NCBI RefSeq assembly: GCF_000818175.1
Contig: NZ_JTIY01000002.1
Coordinates: forward strand, 1-36,562
DNA from: Streptomyces sp. AcH 505
GTDB taxonomy: Bacteria; Actinomycetota; Actinomycetes; Streptomycetales; Streptomycetaceae
Direction of reading: 5' to 3'
Length of the DNA: 36,562 bases
Part shown: one piece after another, positions 15,167 to 23,073 of the stretch
Position numbering within the stretch: the first letter of the stretch is position 1
How the letters are laid out: each line of letters starts with the position of its first letter
Translations under genes and position numbers: made by a program
The notes under the pieces: generated by a model
Told to the model about the DNA's origin: nothing
Seen by the model: only the letters and a program-made list of their open reading frames with translations
The model's database searches: none

Positions 15167-16005
15167 GGGTCTGTCTCATCACCCCGCGCCCCGACCATCC
15201 GCTGCTGGCCGCCACCACCGCGCTGCTGGCGCCGGATCACCAGGTGACGTGGCTCGACCCGGCGGCGCCCGCACCGGACCCCGGCACGACGCGCGCCGAC
15301 GTCTGTCTGCTCAAGTCGCGCTCGCCGCGTTCTCTCGCGCTCGCCCGGTCCTTCGAGGAGCGCGGTGTGCCCGTGCTCAACTCGGCGGCGTCCACCGAAC
15401 TGTGCCAGGACCGCGTGCCGATGGCCGGTCTCGCCCGGCGCGCCGGACTGCCGTTCGTCGCCACCAGGGCCGTACCGACGCTGCGGCAACTCGCCGCCGA
15501 GACCGCGCTCCCGTACCCGCTGGTCGTCAAGAGCCGGCACAGCAGGCGCGGCGATCTCGTGGCCCGTGTCGCCGACGCGGGGCAGCTGCGGGAACTCGGC
15601 GCCGTATGGGCGGACGAGCCGGTCGTGGTGCAGCCGTTCACGGCCAACGACGGCTGGGACCACAAACTGTGGGTCATCGACGGTCAGGTCTTCGCCGCGC
15701 TGCGCCGCTCGGAACTGGCCGAGGCGGACGGCGGTCCGGGGCCGACGCTGCCGCTCGCGCCCGGTGAACTCCCCGACGGCTGGGCCGACCTGGCGCGCCG
15801 GGTGGGTCCCCTCTTCGGCCTTGAGGTGTACGGGGTCGATGTGCTCGACACCGGCGGCGGGGCGCCGCAGATCGTCGACATCAACGCCTTTCCCGGCGCA
15901 CGTGGCCAGGCGGGCGCGCCCGAGGCGCTGGCCGCGCTGACACTGCGGGTGGCGGGCGGCGGCTCGGCGAGTGCTCGCCCTTCAGGGGACGCGGCCGTCA
16001 AGTGA
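15163..16005 (+). CDS. ATP-grasp family ligase (second of pair)
   Basis: 280 residues, a distant paralogue of the preceding protein. ATP-grasp elements: Lys in YPLVVKSRHSRRGDLV, VVVQPFTANDGWDHKLWVIDG, and metal-binding Asp226 (YGVDVL) with Asp239/Asn241 in IVDINAFPGARG. It lacks the glycine-rich GSSG of its neighbour, having HSRRGD instead, so the nucleotide loop is more basic. Similar pairs of RimK-like proteins would let two partners act as a heterodimer or in two successive ligations. Translation is coupled to the first gene by ATGA. The perfect hairpin at 16031-16062 follows, so the unit ends here. Confidence 0.82.
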   Translation: MRVCLITPRPDHPLLAATTALLAPDHQVTWLDPAAPAPDPGTTRADVCLLKSRSPRSLALARSFEERGVPVLNSAASTELCQDRVPMAGLARRAGLPFVATRAVPTLRQLAAETALPYPLVVKSRHSRRGDLVARVADAGQLRELGAVWADEPVVVQPFTANDGWDHKLWVIDGQVFAALRRSELAEADGGPGPTLPLAPGELPDGWADLARRVGPLFGLEVYGVDVLDTGGGAPQIVDINAFPGARGQAGAPEALAALTLRVAGGGSASARPSGDAAVK

Positions 16006-16030
16006 CCGTCCGCCAAAGGGAGTTCAATGA

Positions 16031-16062
16031 GCGGCCGACTGGGCAGGCGTCCAGTCGGCCGC
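16031..16062. terminator. Perfect 12-bp hairpin after the ATP-grasp pair
   Basis: GCGGCCGACTGG (16031-16042) and CCAGTCGGCCGC (16051-16062) are exact inverted repeats with an 8-base loop. It lies 25 bases after the second ATP-grasp stop and before the esterase start at 16096. It argues that the esterase is not part of the ATP-grasp operon, and against an esterase start at the ATG at 16027. Confidence 0.7.
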
Positions 16063-16095
16063 CCGGCCCGCTGCGTGTCGACGGAGGGAACCACC

Positions 16096-17283
16096 GTGAA
16101 ACGAGCCCACCTGACCCTGGCCGCCGGTGTGGCGGTCGCCGCCCTGCTCGCCACCCAGCAGAGCGCTTCGGCGGGTCCGGCCGGTGCCGCTGGACCGGCG
16201 GCCGACACCTGGACCGGTACGTGGTCGGCGTCGCCGCAGAGCAGCGGTGACACCTTCGACAACCAGACCCTGCGGCAGATCGTGCACACCAGCATCTCCG
16301 GCACCTCCGTCCGGATCCGGCTGTCGAACGCCTTCGGCAGCGGGCCGCTGACCGTCGACGACGTACACGTGGCACAGCGGGCCTCGGGGTCGTCCGTCGT
16401 CCCGTCGAGCGACCACGCGCTGACCTTCGGCGGGCAGAGCGGTACGGTCATCGCGCCCGGTGCCTCCGCCGTCAGCGACCCGCTGTCCTTCAGTGTGGGC
16501 GCGGGCACCGATCTGGCGGTCAGCCTCCATCTCCCTACCACCACAGGTCCGGCGACGACCCATCAGACCGGCCTTCAGGACAACTACGTCGCCACGGGCG
16601 ACGTGAGCGGCGACACGGACCTCACCGGGGCCCGTACGACGGGGAGTTACTACTTCCTGTCGGGTGTGGACGTGGTGAACCCGGCTGCGGAGGGCGCCGT
16701 GGTGGCCCTGGGCGCTTCCATCACCGACGGCATCGCCTCCGGCTCCAACAGCAACCGCCGCTGGCCCGACGACCTGGCATCGAAGCTCAACGCGTCGGGC
16801 CGCACGGTCGGTGTGCTCAACCAGGGGATCAGCGGCAATCAACTGCTCAGGGACGGCGCCGGTCAGAGCGCGCTGAACCGCTTCGACCGGGACGTACTCG
16901 ACCAGCCAGGGGTGCGGTGGGTCATCTTCTCCGACGACCCCATCAACGACCTGACCTCCGCAGCGCCGGGCTCCGACCAGCTCATCGACGGGCTGAAGCA
17001 GCTCATCTCCCGCGCGCACGCGCGCGGCATCACGTTCCTCTGCTCCACGCTCACGCCGGTGGAGGGCACGAACGGCTGGAACGCCGATCTGGAGACCAAG
17101 CGGGCCGCCGTCAACGCCTTCATCCGCGGCACCGACAGCGGCTGCGACGGAGTCGTCGACCAGGACACCGCGACCCACGACTCGGCGCACCCCACGCGCT
17201 ACCGCACCGACCTCGACAGCGGCGACCATCTCCATCCGAACGAGAAGGGCCTCCAGGCCATCGCCGACGCGGTGGACTTCTGA
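16096..17283 (+). CDS. Secreted SGNH/GDSL-family esterase
   Basis: 395 residues. A signal peptide (basic start KRAH, hydrophobic core, cut after SASA near residue 26) marks an exported hydrolase. An N-terminal beta-rich domain (about 35-195) precedes the SGNH domain. Catalytic Ser208 is in GASITDG, Asn284 in the block III region PIND, and Asp377/His380 in DHLHPN. Such enzymes cleave acetyl or acyl esters on polysaccharides or lipids. The block III Gly of the usual GxND is replaced by Pro282 (SDDPIND), an unusual change at the oxyanion hole. The GTG at 16096 has GGAGGG seven bases upstream and places the signal peptide at the very N-terminus; an ATG at 16027 is in frame but lies before the hairpin. 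Confidence 0.85.
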   Translation: MKRAHLTLAAGVAVAALLATQQSASAGPAGAAGPAADTWTGTWSASPQSSGDTFDNQTLRQIVHTSISGTSVRIRLSNAFGSGPLTVDDVHVAQRASGSSVVPSSDHALTFGGQSGTVIAPGASAVSDPLSFSVGAGTDLAVSLHLPTTTGPATTHQTGLQDNYVATGDVSGDTDLTGARTTGSYYFLSGVDVVNPAAEGAVVALGASITDGIASGSNSNRRWPDDLASKLNASGRTVGVLNQGISGNQLLRDGAGQSALNRFDRDVLDQPGVRWVIFSDDPINDLTSAAPGSDQLIDGLKQLISRAHARGITFLCSTLTPVEGTNGWNADLETKRAAVNAFIRGTDSGCDGVVDQDTATHDSAHPTRYRTDLDSGDHLHPNEKGLQAIADAVDF

Positions 17284-17298
17284 CGGTGCGGGCGGCGC

Positions 17299-17913
17299 CT
17301 ATGTCGGCACGTTGTACGCCATCAGGGACACCTGCCCCCGCGTGACGCGCAGTTCGGTGATCGCGCAGTTACGAAGCCCGGGGAAGATCCTGCGGTACTC
17401 GCTCTCCGGCAGGCCCAGCAGCCGGCACAGCACCAGCCGGTACAGGGTGTTGTGCGCGACGGCCAGCACACGTGTCCCCAGCCGTCCGTCGGCCAGCCGC
17501 AGCAGCGCGGCGGCGCCGCGTGCCGCGGCAGCCATCGGATCCTCGCCGGCCGGCAGCGGGTACGCGGCCGGATCCTTGAGGAACGCGGCCACCTCCTGCG
17601 GGTGGGACGCCTCAAGTTCGCCGAGGGTCCTGCCCTCGGCGATCCCGAAGTCCAGCTCCACCAGCTCCGGTTCGACGACGGGGACGAGACCCGTCGTGCG
17701 TGCGGCGGGCTCGGCGGTACGCCGGGCGCGCGACAGCGGGGACGTCACGATCGCGTCGAGCCGGGCCCCGACCGCCCACGAGCCGAGCGACTCCGCCTGG
17801 GCCAGGCCGAGCGGGGTCAGCCCGATGTCGCTGACCCCGGTGTAGCGGTTCTCCTCGTGCCACAAGGTCTCGCCGTGCCGGGTGAGGAACAGGGTCGTGG
17901 TGGCGGTCGTCAT
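17299..17913 (-). CDS. Histidine phosphatase family protein
   Basis: 204 residues. The phosphoglycerate-mutase fold is shown by the LTRHGET motif with phospho-accepting His13, TSPLSRARRTAEP, ELDFGIAEG with the acidic residue, and the second catalytic His in VLAVAHNTLYR. It hydrolyses a phosphomonoester through a phosphohistidine. It is the second gene of the minus-strand unit and overlaps the FGGY kinase by four bases (ATGA, 17910-17913), so kinase and phosphatase are made together. That arrangement suggests phosphatase proofreading or dephosphorylation of the kinase product or a by-product, which is inference. It converges on the esterase gene with 15 bases between. Confidence 0.88.
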   Translation of the reverse strand: MTTATTTLFLTRHGETLWHEENRYTGVSDIGLTPLGLAQAESLGSWAVGARLDAIVTSPLSRARRTAEPAARTTGLVPVVEPELVELDFGIAEGRTLGELEASHPQEVAAFLKDPAAYPLPAGEDPMAAAARGAAALLRLADGRLGTRVLAVAHNTLYRLVLCRLLGLPESEYRRIFPGLRNCAITELRVTRGQVSLMAYNVPT

Positions 17914-19448
17914 CCGTGCTCCCGTGCGTAGGCGGCCGTCTCCGCCGGGAGCCAGCCGCGTTCTTCCCAGGTGTCCACGAGCGCCGCGAAGGGCTCGTCG
18001 AACCGCCGGCTCACCTCGGCCCGCGGCTCAAGTGTCGTACGGACGCGCACCATCGGCCGCAGCGCGGACAGCGGCGGCGCCGAACGCGCCGGGCCCGTTG
18101 TCGCGCTCTGCGTGGACGTGACGCCGTGGGCGGCGAGTACGGCCATGCCGAGCGCCGAGTCGGCCTGTTCCGGGACGGTGGCCGGACGGCCCAGTACATC
18201 GGCGCGCAGCTGGTTCCAGTACGCGCTGCTCGTCGCACCGCCGGTGAAGGCGACCGGCCCCTCGATCCGGGCGCCGAGGAGCTGTACGTACGCCAGACAC
18301 AGCCGTTCCACGAACGCCACGCCCTGCAGCAGCGAAGCGTGCAGGTCCCCGTCGTCCTTCGGGGTGCCCAGGGTGAAGGCTTCGGCGTCCGGGGCCAGGA
18401 ACGGGAAGCGCTCGCCCCGCGACACCAGGGGGTACGAGAGCACGCTCGCCGGTTCGTAGGAGGCGGCGGCACGGTCCAGCCGCGCCAGGTCGGCGCCGGG
18501 GAACGCCCGGGTCAGCGCGCCCGCGCCGACGCTCGAAGCGCCGCCCGGCAGCCAGTTGCCGTCCGCCGAGCGGTGGTTGTAGAGCACCCCGGCCGGGTCG
18601 GCGAGCGGGCTCTCCGTGACGCCCTTGATGACGAGCGTCGTGCCGAGGACGGTGTTCCACTGTCCGACGTCCCAGGCTCCGGAACCGAGTTGGGCCGCGC
18701 AGCCGTCCGTCATCCCGGCGACCACGGGGGTCCCCTCGGCGAGCCCCGTCACGGCCGCGGCCTTGGCGCAGACCGTGCCGAGCACCGTGCCGGGCGCCAC
18801 CACGTGCGGGAAGTCCAGCTCGGACAGGCCCAGTTGCTCGTGGACCTCGCGTGGCCAGCGACGGCCGTGCAGGTCGTAGCCGGTCTTCAGGGCATGGCTG
18901 GAGTCGGCGGGCACCGGCCGCCCGACGAGCCGGGCCGTGACGTAGTCCGCCTGATGGCAGACCCGGGCGCCGCGCAGCGCGGCCATATCGCCGTCCCCCT
19001 GGCCGCTGTTCCCCTGCCGGGTCAGCCACAGGATCTTCGCCAGGGCCCAGCTCGGCTGGATGCGGTAGCCGAGCGAGCGCCACACCTCGGCGCCGGTCTC
19101 CTGCGCGTACCGCGCCTCGGCGGCCGCCCTGCTGTCGTCGTACATCAGCGCCGGTGTCAGCGGTGCGCCGGCGGAGTCGGTGAGCAGGACCGTGCCGGAC
19201 GTGGCGCACACCGCGAGGCCCCGCACCCGCGCGGAGCCGAGCGGGCGCAGCGTCTCGCGGACCGCCGCGCCGACACCGTCCCACCAGTCCGACGGGAGCT
19301 GTTCGTGCCGGTCGCCGTCCCTGACGCCGGTGAGCGGGGCTGAGCCACGGCCGAGCACCCGGCCCTGACCGGTCACGGCGAGGGCACGTACGCTCTGCGT
19401 CCCGAGGTCGATCCCCAGCCACAGCTCCTGGTCGGGTGTGTCCGGCAC
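17910..19448 (-). CDS. FGGY carbohydrate kinase, D-ribulokinase (SePSK/XK-1)-like
   Basis: 512 residues with the two-domain FGGY fold. N-terminal GIDLGTQSVRALAV is the phosphate-1 motif. A series of segments match the small SePSK/plant XK-1 clade of D-ribulose kinases: ATSGTVLLTD, LMYDDSRA, HALKTGYDLHG, GMTDGCAAQLGSG, VLGTTLVIKGV, NWLPGGASSVGAGAL and YPLVSRGERFPF. The adenosine motif GGATSSAYWNQL follows near the C-terminus. I therefore infer phosphorylation of D-ribulose or a similar ketose to the 5-phosphate. It is divergent from the DeoR gene across a 266-base gap and overlaps the histidine phosphatase downstream. The GTG at 19448 is chosen; GAGAGG lies ten bases before it. Confidence 0.82.
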   Translation of the reverse strand: MPDTPDQELWLGIDLGTQSVRALAVTGQGRVLGRGSAPLTGVRDGDRHEQLPSDWWDGVGAAVRETLRPLGSARVRGLAVCATSGTVLLTDSAGAPLTPALMYDDSRAAAEARYAQETGAEVWRSLGYRIQPSWALAKILWLTRQGNSGQGDGDMAALRGARVCHQADYVTARLVGRPVPADSSHALKTGYDLHGRRWPREVHEQLGLSELDFPHVVAPGTVLGTVCAKAAAVTGLAEGTPVVAGMTDGCAAQLGSGAWDVGQWNTVLGTTLVIKGVTESPLADPAGVLYNHRSADGNWLPGGASSVGAGALTRAFPGADLARLDRAAASYEPASVLSYPLVSRGERFPFLAPDAEAFTLGTPKDDGDLHASLLQGVAFVERLCLAYVQLLGARIEGPVAFTGGATSSAYWNQLRADVLGRPATVPEQADSALGMAVLAAHGVTSTQSATTGPARSAPPLSALRPMVRVRTTLEPRAEVSRRFDEPFAALVDTWEERGWLPAETAAYAREHG

Positions 19449-19651
19449 GCGATCCCGTCCTCTCGTCGTCGTTCGGTCGTTCCTGGACGCTTTTCACACC
19501 GCGACCACACGTCTGGGCGGCGGCCCACCCGCCGGGCCCCGACGCGTCGGTACCGCCACTCCCACCTGCTGAGAGGCCGCTCGTGGTGCCACTCGGCGGG
19601 TTGACCGGACCACCGCGCGTGGTGAACACTGCCGAACGCTACCTCAGCCGT

Positions 19652-19681
19652 GAATGTTATATCCACAGCACAGAATGTTAT
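19652..19681. promoter_or_regulatory. Direct-repeat operator between kinase and DeoR genes
   Basis: GAATGTTAT occurs at 19652-19660 and again at 19673-19681, identical, starting 21 bases apart, which is two helical turns. The segment is the most AT-rich part of the divergent region and sits just before the DeoR gene. DeoR-family tetramers often bind such repeats. It is the likely control point of both sides. Confidence 0.6.
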
Positions 19682-19714
19682 TGTCGGCCCGTCGGATGGG
19701 AACAGGACCGAGGA

Positions 19715-20500
19715 ATGTCACAGGACAAGAACCGCCATGGGCCCTCGCAGCGCCGTCGCGAGCTCTCGGACCATGTGCTGGCCGAGGGGTCGGTCTCGGC
19801 GGCCGATCTGGCCGAGCGGTTCGGTGTGAGTCTGATGACCATCTACCGGGACATCGACGAGCTGGAGCGCGAAGGCATCCTGCGCAAGTTCCGCGGTGGT
19901 GTCACGGTCCAGCCGTCCGGTGTGTTCGAGAGCAACGTCGCCTTCCGCAAGAAGACGATGGTGGCCGAGAAGGAGGCCATCGCCGCCAAGGCGGCGACCC
20001 TGATCGAACCCGGCATGTCCGTCATGATCGACGACTCGACGACCGCGCTGGAACTGGCCAGGCTGCTGCCCGCCATCGAACCGCTGACCGTGGTCACCAA
20101 CTTCCTCGAAGCCCTCAACCTGCTCGCCGACGAGCGCGGACTGCACCTGATGGCGCTCGGCGGCGACTACGACCGGCTGCACGACTCCTTCCTCGGCGTG
20201 CCGTGCGTGGAGGCCGTCGAGGCGCTGCGGGTGGATCTGTGCTTCGTCTCCACCTCGTCCGTCCTCGGCGACTACGCCTTCCACCAGGAGCAGCGGATCG
20301 TCGCGGTCAAGCGGGCGATGCTGAAGGCGGCGGGCCGCAACGTGCTGATGATCGACCACTCCAAGCTGGGCCGCACCGCGCTGCACCGGCTGGCCCCGCT
20401 CTCCACCTTCGACCTCATATTGGTCGACGACCGGACCCCGCCCGACGTCCTGCGCTCCCTCGAAGAGACCGGCGTCCCCTACGAGACCGCCCCGACCTGA
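19715..20500 (+). CDS. DeoR/GlpR-family transcriptional regulator
   Basis: 261 residues. The N-terminal helix-turn-helix has the DeoR signature (about residues 12-60: HVLAEGSVSAADLAERFGVS, then MTIYRDIDELEREGILRKFR and GGV). The C-terminal sensor domain (about 75-250) has the phosphosugar-binding pattern DDSTTALELARLLP, VVTNFLEAL, ALGGDYD, and the conserved Asp/Lys in MLKAAGRNVLMIDHSKLGR. Ligands in the family are phosphorylated sugars. It heads the plus-strand unit with the dehydrogenase and second kinase, and is divergent from the first kinase. The direct repeats at 19652-19681 lie just upstream. Its last seven codons including the stop are tandemly duplicated (20480-20521). Confidence 0.92.
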   Translation: MSQDKNRHGPSQRRRELSDHVLAEGSVSAADLAERFGVSLMTIYRDIDELEREGILRKFRGGVTVQPSGVFESNVAFRKKTMVAEKEAIAAKAATLIEPGMSVMIDDSTTALELARLLPAIEPLTVVTNFLEALNLLADERGLHLMALGGDYDRLHDSFLGVPCVEAVEALRVDLCFVSTSSVLGDYAFHQEQRIVAVKRAMLKAAGRNVLMIDHSKLGRTALHRLAPLSTFDLILVDDRTPPDVLRSLEETGVPYETAPT

Positions 20501-20521
20501 TACGACACCGCTCCGACCTGA
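20480..20521. repeat. 21-bp tandem duplication of the DeoR gene's end
   Basis: The last seven codons of the DeoR gene, reading YETAPT and stop (20480-20500), are followed directly by a second copy (20501-20521) reading YDTAPT and stop in the same frame. The copies differ at two of 21 bases. The second copy lies after the first stop, so it is not normally translated. It fills the short gap before the dehydrogenase. Confidence 0.85.
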
Positions 20522-20543
20522 GCACCCGAAGGAGACCTCGGCC

Positions 20544-21560
20544 ATGAGAATCCTCGCTGCGGGCGACCATTTCGTCGCCCCCGATCTGCTCACCAGGGAG
20601 CTGACGGCCGAGATCGGTACCGGTCACTCCGTCGAAGAACTCCGGCTGCCGTGGCCGCTGACCCCCTTCGGGCCTGTGGCCGAGGTCGACGAGGCGTCGG
20701 GGGACGAGGACACCATGCTCACCGCGCTGCGCGGGGTGGAGGTGTGTGTCACCCAAATGGCCCCGCTGACCAGGAAGATCCTCGACGGCGCCTCCGATCT
20801 GCGGCTGGTCGTCATCGGCAGGGGCGGTCCCGTCAACGTCAACCTCGAAGCGGCGAAGGAACACGGCGTCCAGGTCTGCAACACACCGGGGCGCAACGCG
20901 GCGGCCACCGCCGAGTACACGGTCGGACTGATGCTCGCTGCGATGCGCCGCATCCCCGAGACGTCCGCGGCGCTCGCCGCGGGCCGGTGGGCCGGCGAGT
21001 TCTACACGTACGACAACTGCGGCCCGGGCCTCGACGGCGCGAGCGTCGGGCTGATCGGCTGCGGGGCCGTCGGCAGCAGGGTGGCGCGCGCCCTGACCGC
21101 GCTCGGCGCGCGGGTACGGCTCTACGATCCGTACGCCGACCCGGCGACGCTGCGGGAGTCGGGCGAGCCCGTCGCCGACCTGGACGACCTGCTGCGCGGC
21201 TCCGACGTGGTGTCGCTGCACGCGCGGCTGACGCCGGAGACCCGCGGTCTGCTCGGCGCCCGCGAACTGGCGCTGCTGCCCGAGGGCGCGGTCGTCGTGA
21301 ACTGTGCGCGCGGCGCGCTGCTGGACGAGGAAGCCCTGTGCGACGCTCTGGAGTCGGGCCGGCTCGCCGCGGCCGGACTCGACGTCTTCGCCGTGGAGCC
21401 CCCGCTGCCCGACTCCCGGCTGCGCAGCGCTCCCCGGCTGGTCATGACGCCCCATCTGGCGGGCGCCAACACGTCCGTCGCGCACAACGCGGCCCGGATC
21501 GCCGCCGCGGAGGTGGGCAGGTTCCTGCGCGGTGAGCCACTGGCACACCGCGTCATCTGA
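20544..21560 (+). CDS. D-isomer-specific 2-hydroxyacid dehydrogenase
   Basis: 338 residues. The NAD-binding motif GLIGCGAVGSRVARAL lies at about residue 170, and the catalytic Arg is in NCARGALL, Glu in DVFAVEPP and His in TPHLAGA. The N-terminal substrate domain carries VVIGRGGPVNVN, as in phosphoglycerate- and erythronate-phosphate-type relatives. It would reduce a 2-ketoacid or oxidise a D-2-hydroxyacid, possibly phosphorylated. In the plus-strand unit it follows the DeoR gene by 43 bases, with GAAGGAG before the ATG, and precedes the FGGY kinase by 30 bases. Pairing with kinases suggests a sugar-acid substrate, which is inference. Confidence 0.88.
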   Translation: MRILAAGDHFVAPDLLTRELTAEIGTGHSVEELRLPWPLTPFGPVAEVDEASGDEDTMLTALRGVEVCVTQMAPLTRKILDGASDLRLVVIGRGGPVNVNLEAAKEHGVQVCNTPGRNAAATAEYTVGLMLAAMRRIPETSAALAAGRWAGEFYTYDNCGPGLDGASVGLIGCGAVGSRVARALTALGARVRLYDPYADPATLRESGEPVADLDDLLRGSDVVSLHARLTPETRGLLGARELALLPEGAVVVNCARGALLDEEALCDALESGRLAAAGLDVFAVEPPLPDSRLRSAPRLVMTPHLAGANTSVAHNAARIAAAEVGRFLRGEPLAHRVI

Positions 21561-21590
21561 AGGTCTTTCAGCCGAGGAAAGGAACGCACG

Positions 21591-23069
21591 GTGTTCGTCG
21601 GACTGGACATGGGAACCTCGGTCGCCAAGGCGGCGGCCTTCGCCGATGACGGCACGACCCTGCGCGTCGAATCGACGCCGATCTCGCTCGGCGGGCACGG
21701 CGAGAACGTCGAGCAGGACGTCGAGGAGGTGGTGCGCGCCGCCACCGGCGTCATCGCCGCGGTCACCGAAGGGCAGGCCCCCGCGCTGGTCGCCGTCACC
21801 GGACAGGGCGACGGACTGTGGCTGGTCGACGCCGAAGGCCGGGCCGTACGCCCCGCCATGTCCTGGATGGACGGCAGGGCCGGCGGCCTGGTGGCCGACT
21901 GGATGGCGGACGGTACGGCCGACCGGCTCTACCGGCGGACCGGCAACGTGCTGTTCCCCGGCTCGGCGGGGCCGCTGCTGGCCTGGCTCGACCGCAACGA
22001 ACCCGCGTCCCTCGACGCCGCCACGACGGCCGCCTGCTGCAAGGACGTCATTCATCTGCGGCTCACCGGCGAGCGCGGCACCGACCTCTCCGACGCGTCG
22101 GTGCCCTTCCTCGACCCGCGCACCCGCACCTACGCGCCCGAAGCGCTCGCCGCCCTCGGCATCGAACACCGCGCGGGGCTGCTGCCGCCCATCGCCGCGA
22201 CCCTGCCCTACGGGGAGGCGCGCGAGCACATCGAGGGACTGACCCGAGGCACCCCCGTCACCTCGGGCCCCTACGACCTGCCGGCCTGCGCCACGGGCGC
22301 GGGCGTGACCGAGCCGGGGGACGGGCTGCTCACCGTCGGTACGACCCTGGCCTGCCAGGTCGTCGTGGAACGCGTCGCCCTCGACGACGACCCGGTCGGC
22401 TTCCATCTCGCCACGGCCAGGGCGGACCGCCATATGCGGGCCCTGCCAGCGATGACCGGCACGGTCGCGCTCGACTGGGTGCTCGGCCTCACCGGCACGA
22501 CCCACGACCAGCTCTCCGAACTGCTCGACGCGTCACCGCGCGGCGCGCGCGGCGTGGCGGCGCTGCCCTATCTGTCCCCGTCCGGCGAACGCTCGCCGTT
22601 CGTCGACCCCATGGCGCGCGCCGAGTTCACCGGACTCGATCTGCGGGCCACCCGCGCCGACCTGGTCCGCGCCATGTGCGAGGCCATCGCCTTCGCGGCC
22701 CGGCACTGTCTGGAAGCGGCAGGTCTGACGGGCCAGTTGGCGGTCTGCGGCGGCGGCGCCCGCAACTCCGCCTGGCTGCGGCTGTTCGCCGACGTACTGG
22801 GCCGTCCGCTGCGCGTGGCGCGTGGTCCCGAACCCGGCGCGCGCGGCGCGGTGCTGGCCGCCGTCGCCGCCCACGGCGACACACTGGGACAGCGGTTGGA
22901 CATCGCGGAGTGGACCGCCCCCGAAGCGGTCGTCGACCCCGATCCGGCCGGTGTCACGTTCTACGACGAGGCGTACGTCGACTATCTGTTCCGGGTCGCG
23001 AGCGCGCGTGAACGCTGGCACGGCCCCGCCGACACCCGGGGCAGCGGGCGGGGGAGCGGCCGGTCCTGA
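21591..23069 (+). CDS. FGGY carbohydrate kinase, polyol-kinase-like
   Basis: 492 residues with the FGGY fold: FVGLDMGTSVAKAAAF at the N-terminus, VTGQGDGLWLVDAEG and SWMDGR near 70-100, the phosphate-2 motif LLTVGTTLACQ, and the adenosine motif CGGGARNSAWL. The VTGQGDG and following WMDGR pattern is like EryA-type erythritol kinases rather than xylulokinase, so a tetritol, pentitol or related ketose is the likely substrate; this is a family-level guess. The GTG start has GAGGAAAGGA upstream. It is co-transcribed with the DeoR and dehydrogenase genes and ends four bases before the stop of the convergent GH106-like gene. Confidence 0.82.
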   Translation: MFVGLDMGTSVAKAAAFADDGTTLRVESTPISLGGHGENVEQDVEEVVRAATGVIAAVTEGQAPALVAVTGQGDGLWLVDAEGRAVRPAMSWMDGRAGGLVADWMADGTADRLYRRTGNVLFPGSAGPLLAWLDRNEPASLDAATTAACCKDVIHLRLTGERGTDLSDASVPFLDPRTRTYAPEALAALGIEHRAGLLPPIAATLPYGEAREHIEGLTRGTPVTSGPYDLPACATGAGVTEPGDGLLTVGTTLACQVVVERVALDDDPVGFHLATARADRHMRALPAMTGTVALDWVLGLTGTTHDQLSELLDASPRGARGVAALPYLSPSGERSPFVDPMARAEFTGLDLRATRADLVRAMCEAIAFAARHCLEAAGLTGQLAVCGGGARNSAWLRLFADVLGRPLRVARGPEPGARGAVLAAVAAHGDTLGQRLDIAEWTAPEAVVDPDPAGVTFYDEAYVDYLFRVASARERWHGPADTRGSGRGSGRS

Positions 23070-23073
23070 CCGC

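Noticed and set aside
16027..16095. Esterase start at ATG 16027
   Set aside because: A perfect terminator-like hairpin lies between 16031 and 16062, and the signal peptide would be buried 23 residues from the N-terminus.
20415..22505. 696-codon minus-strand frame opposite the dehydrogenase and second FGGY kinase
   Set aside because: No domain pattern; the sense strand codes two recognisable enzymes with ribosome-binding sites.
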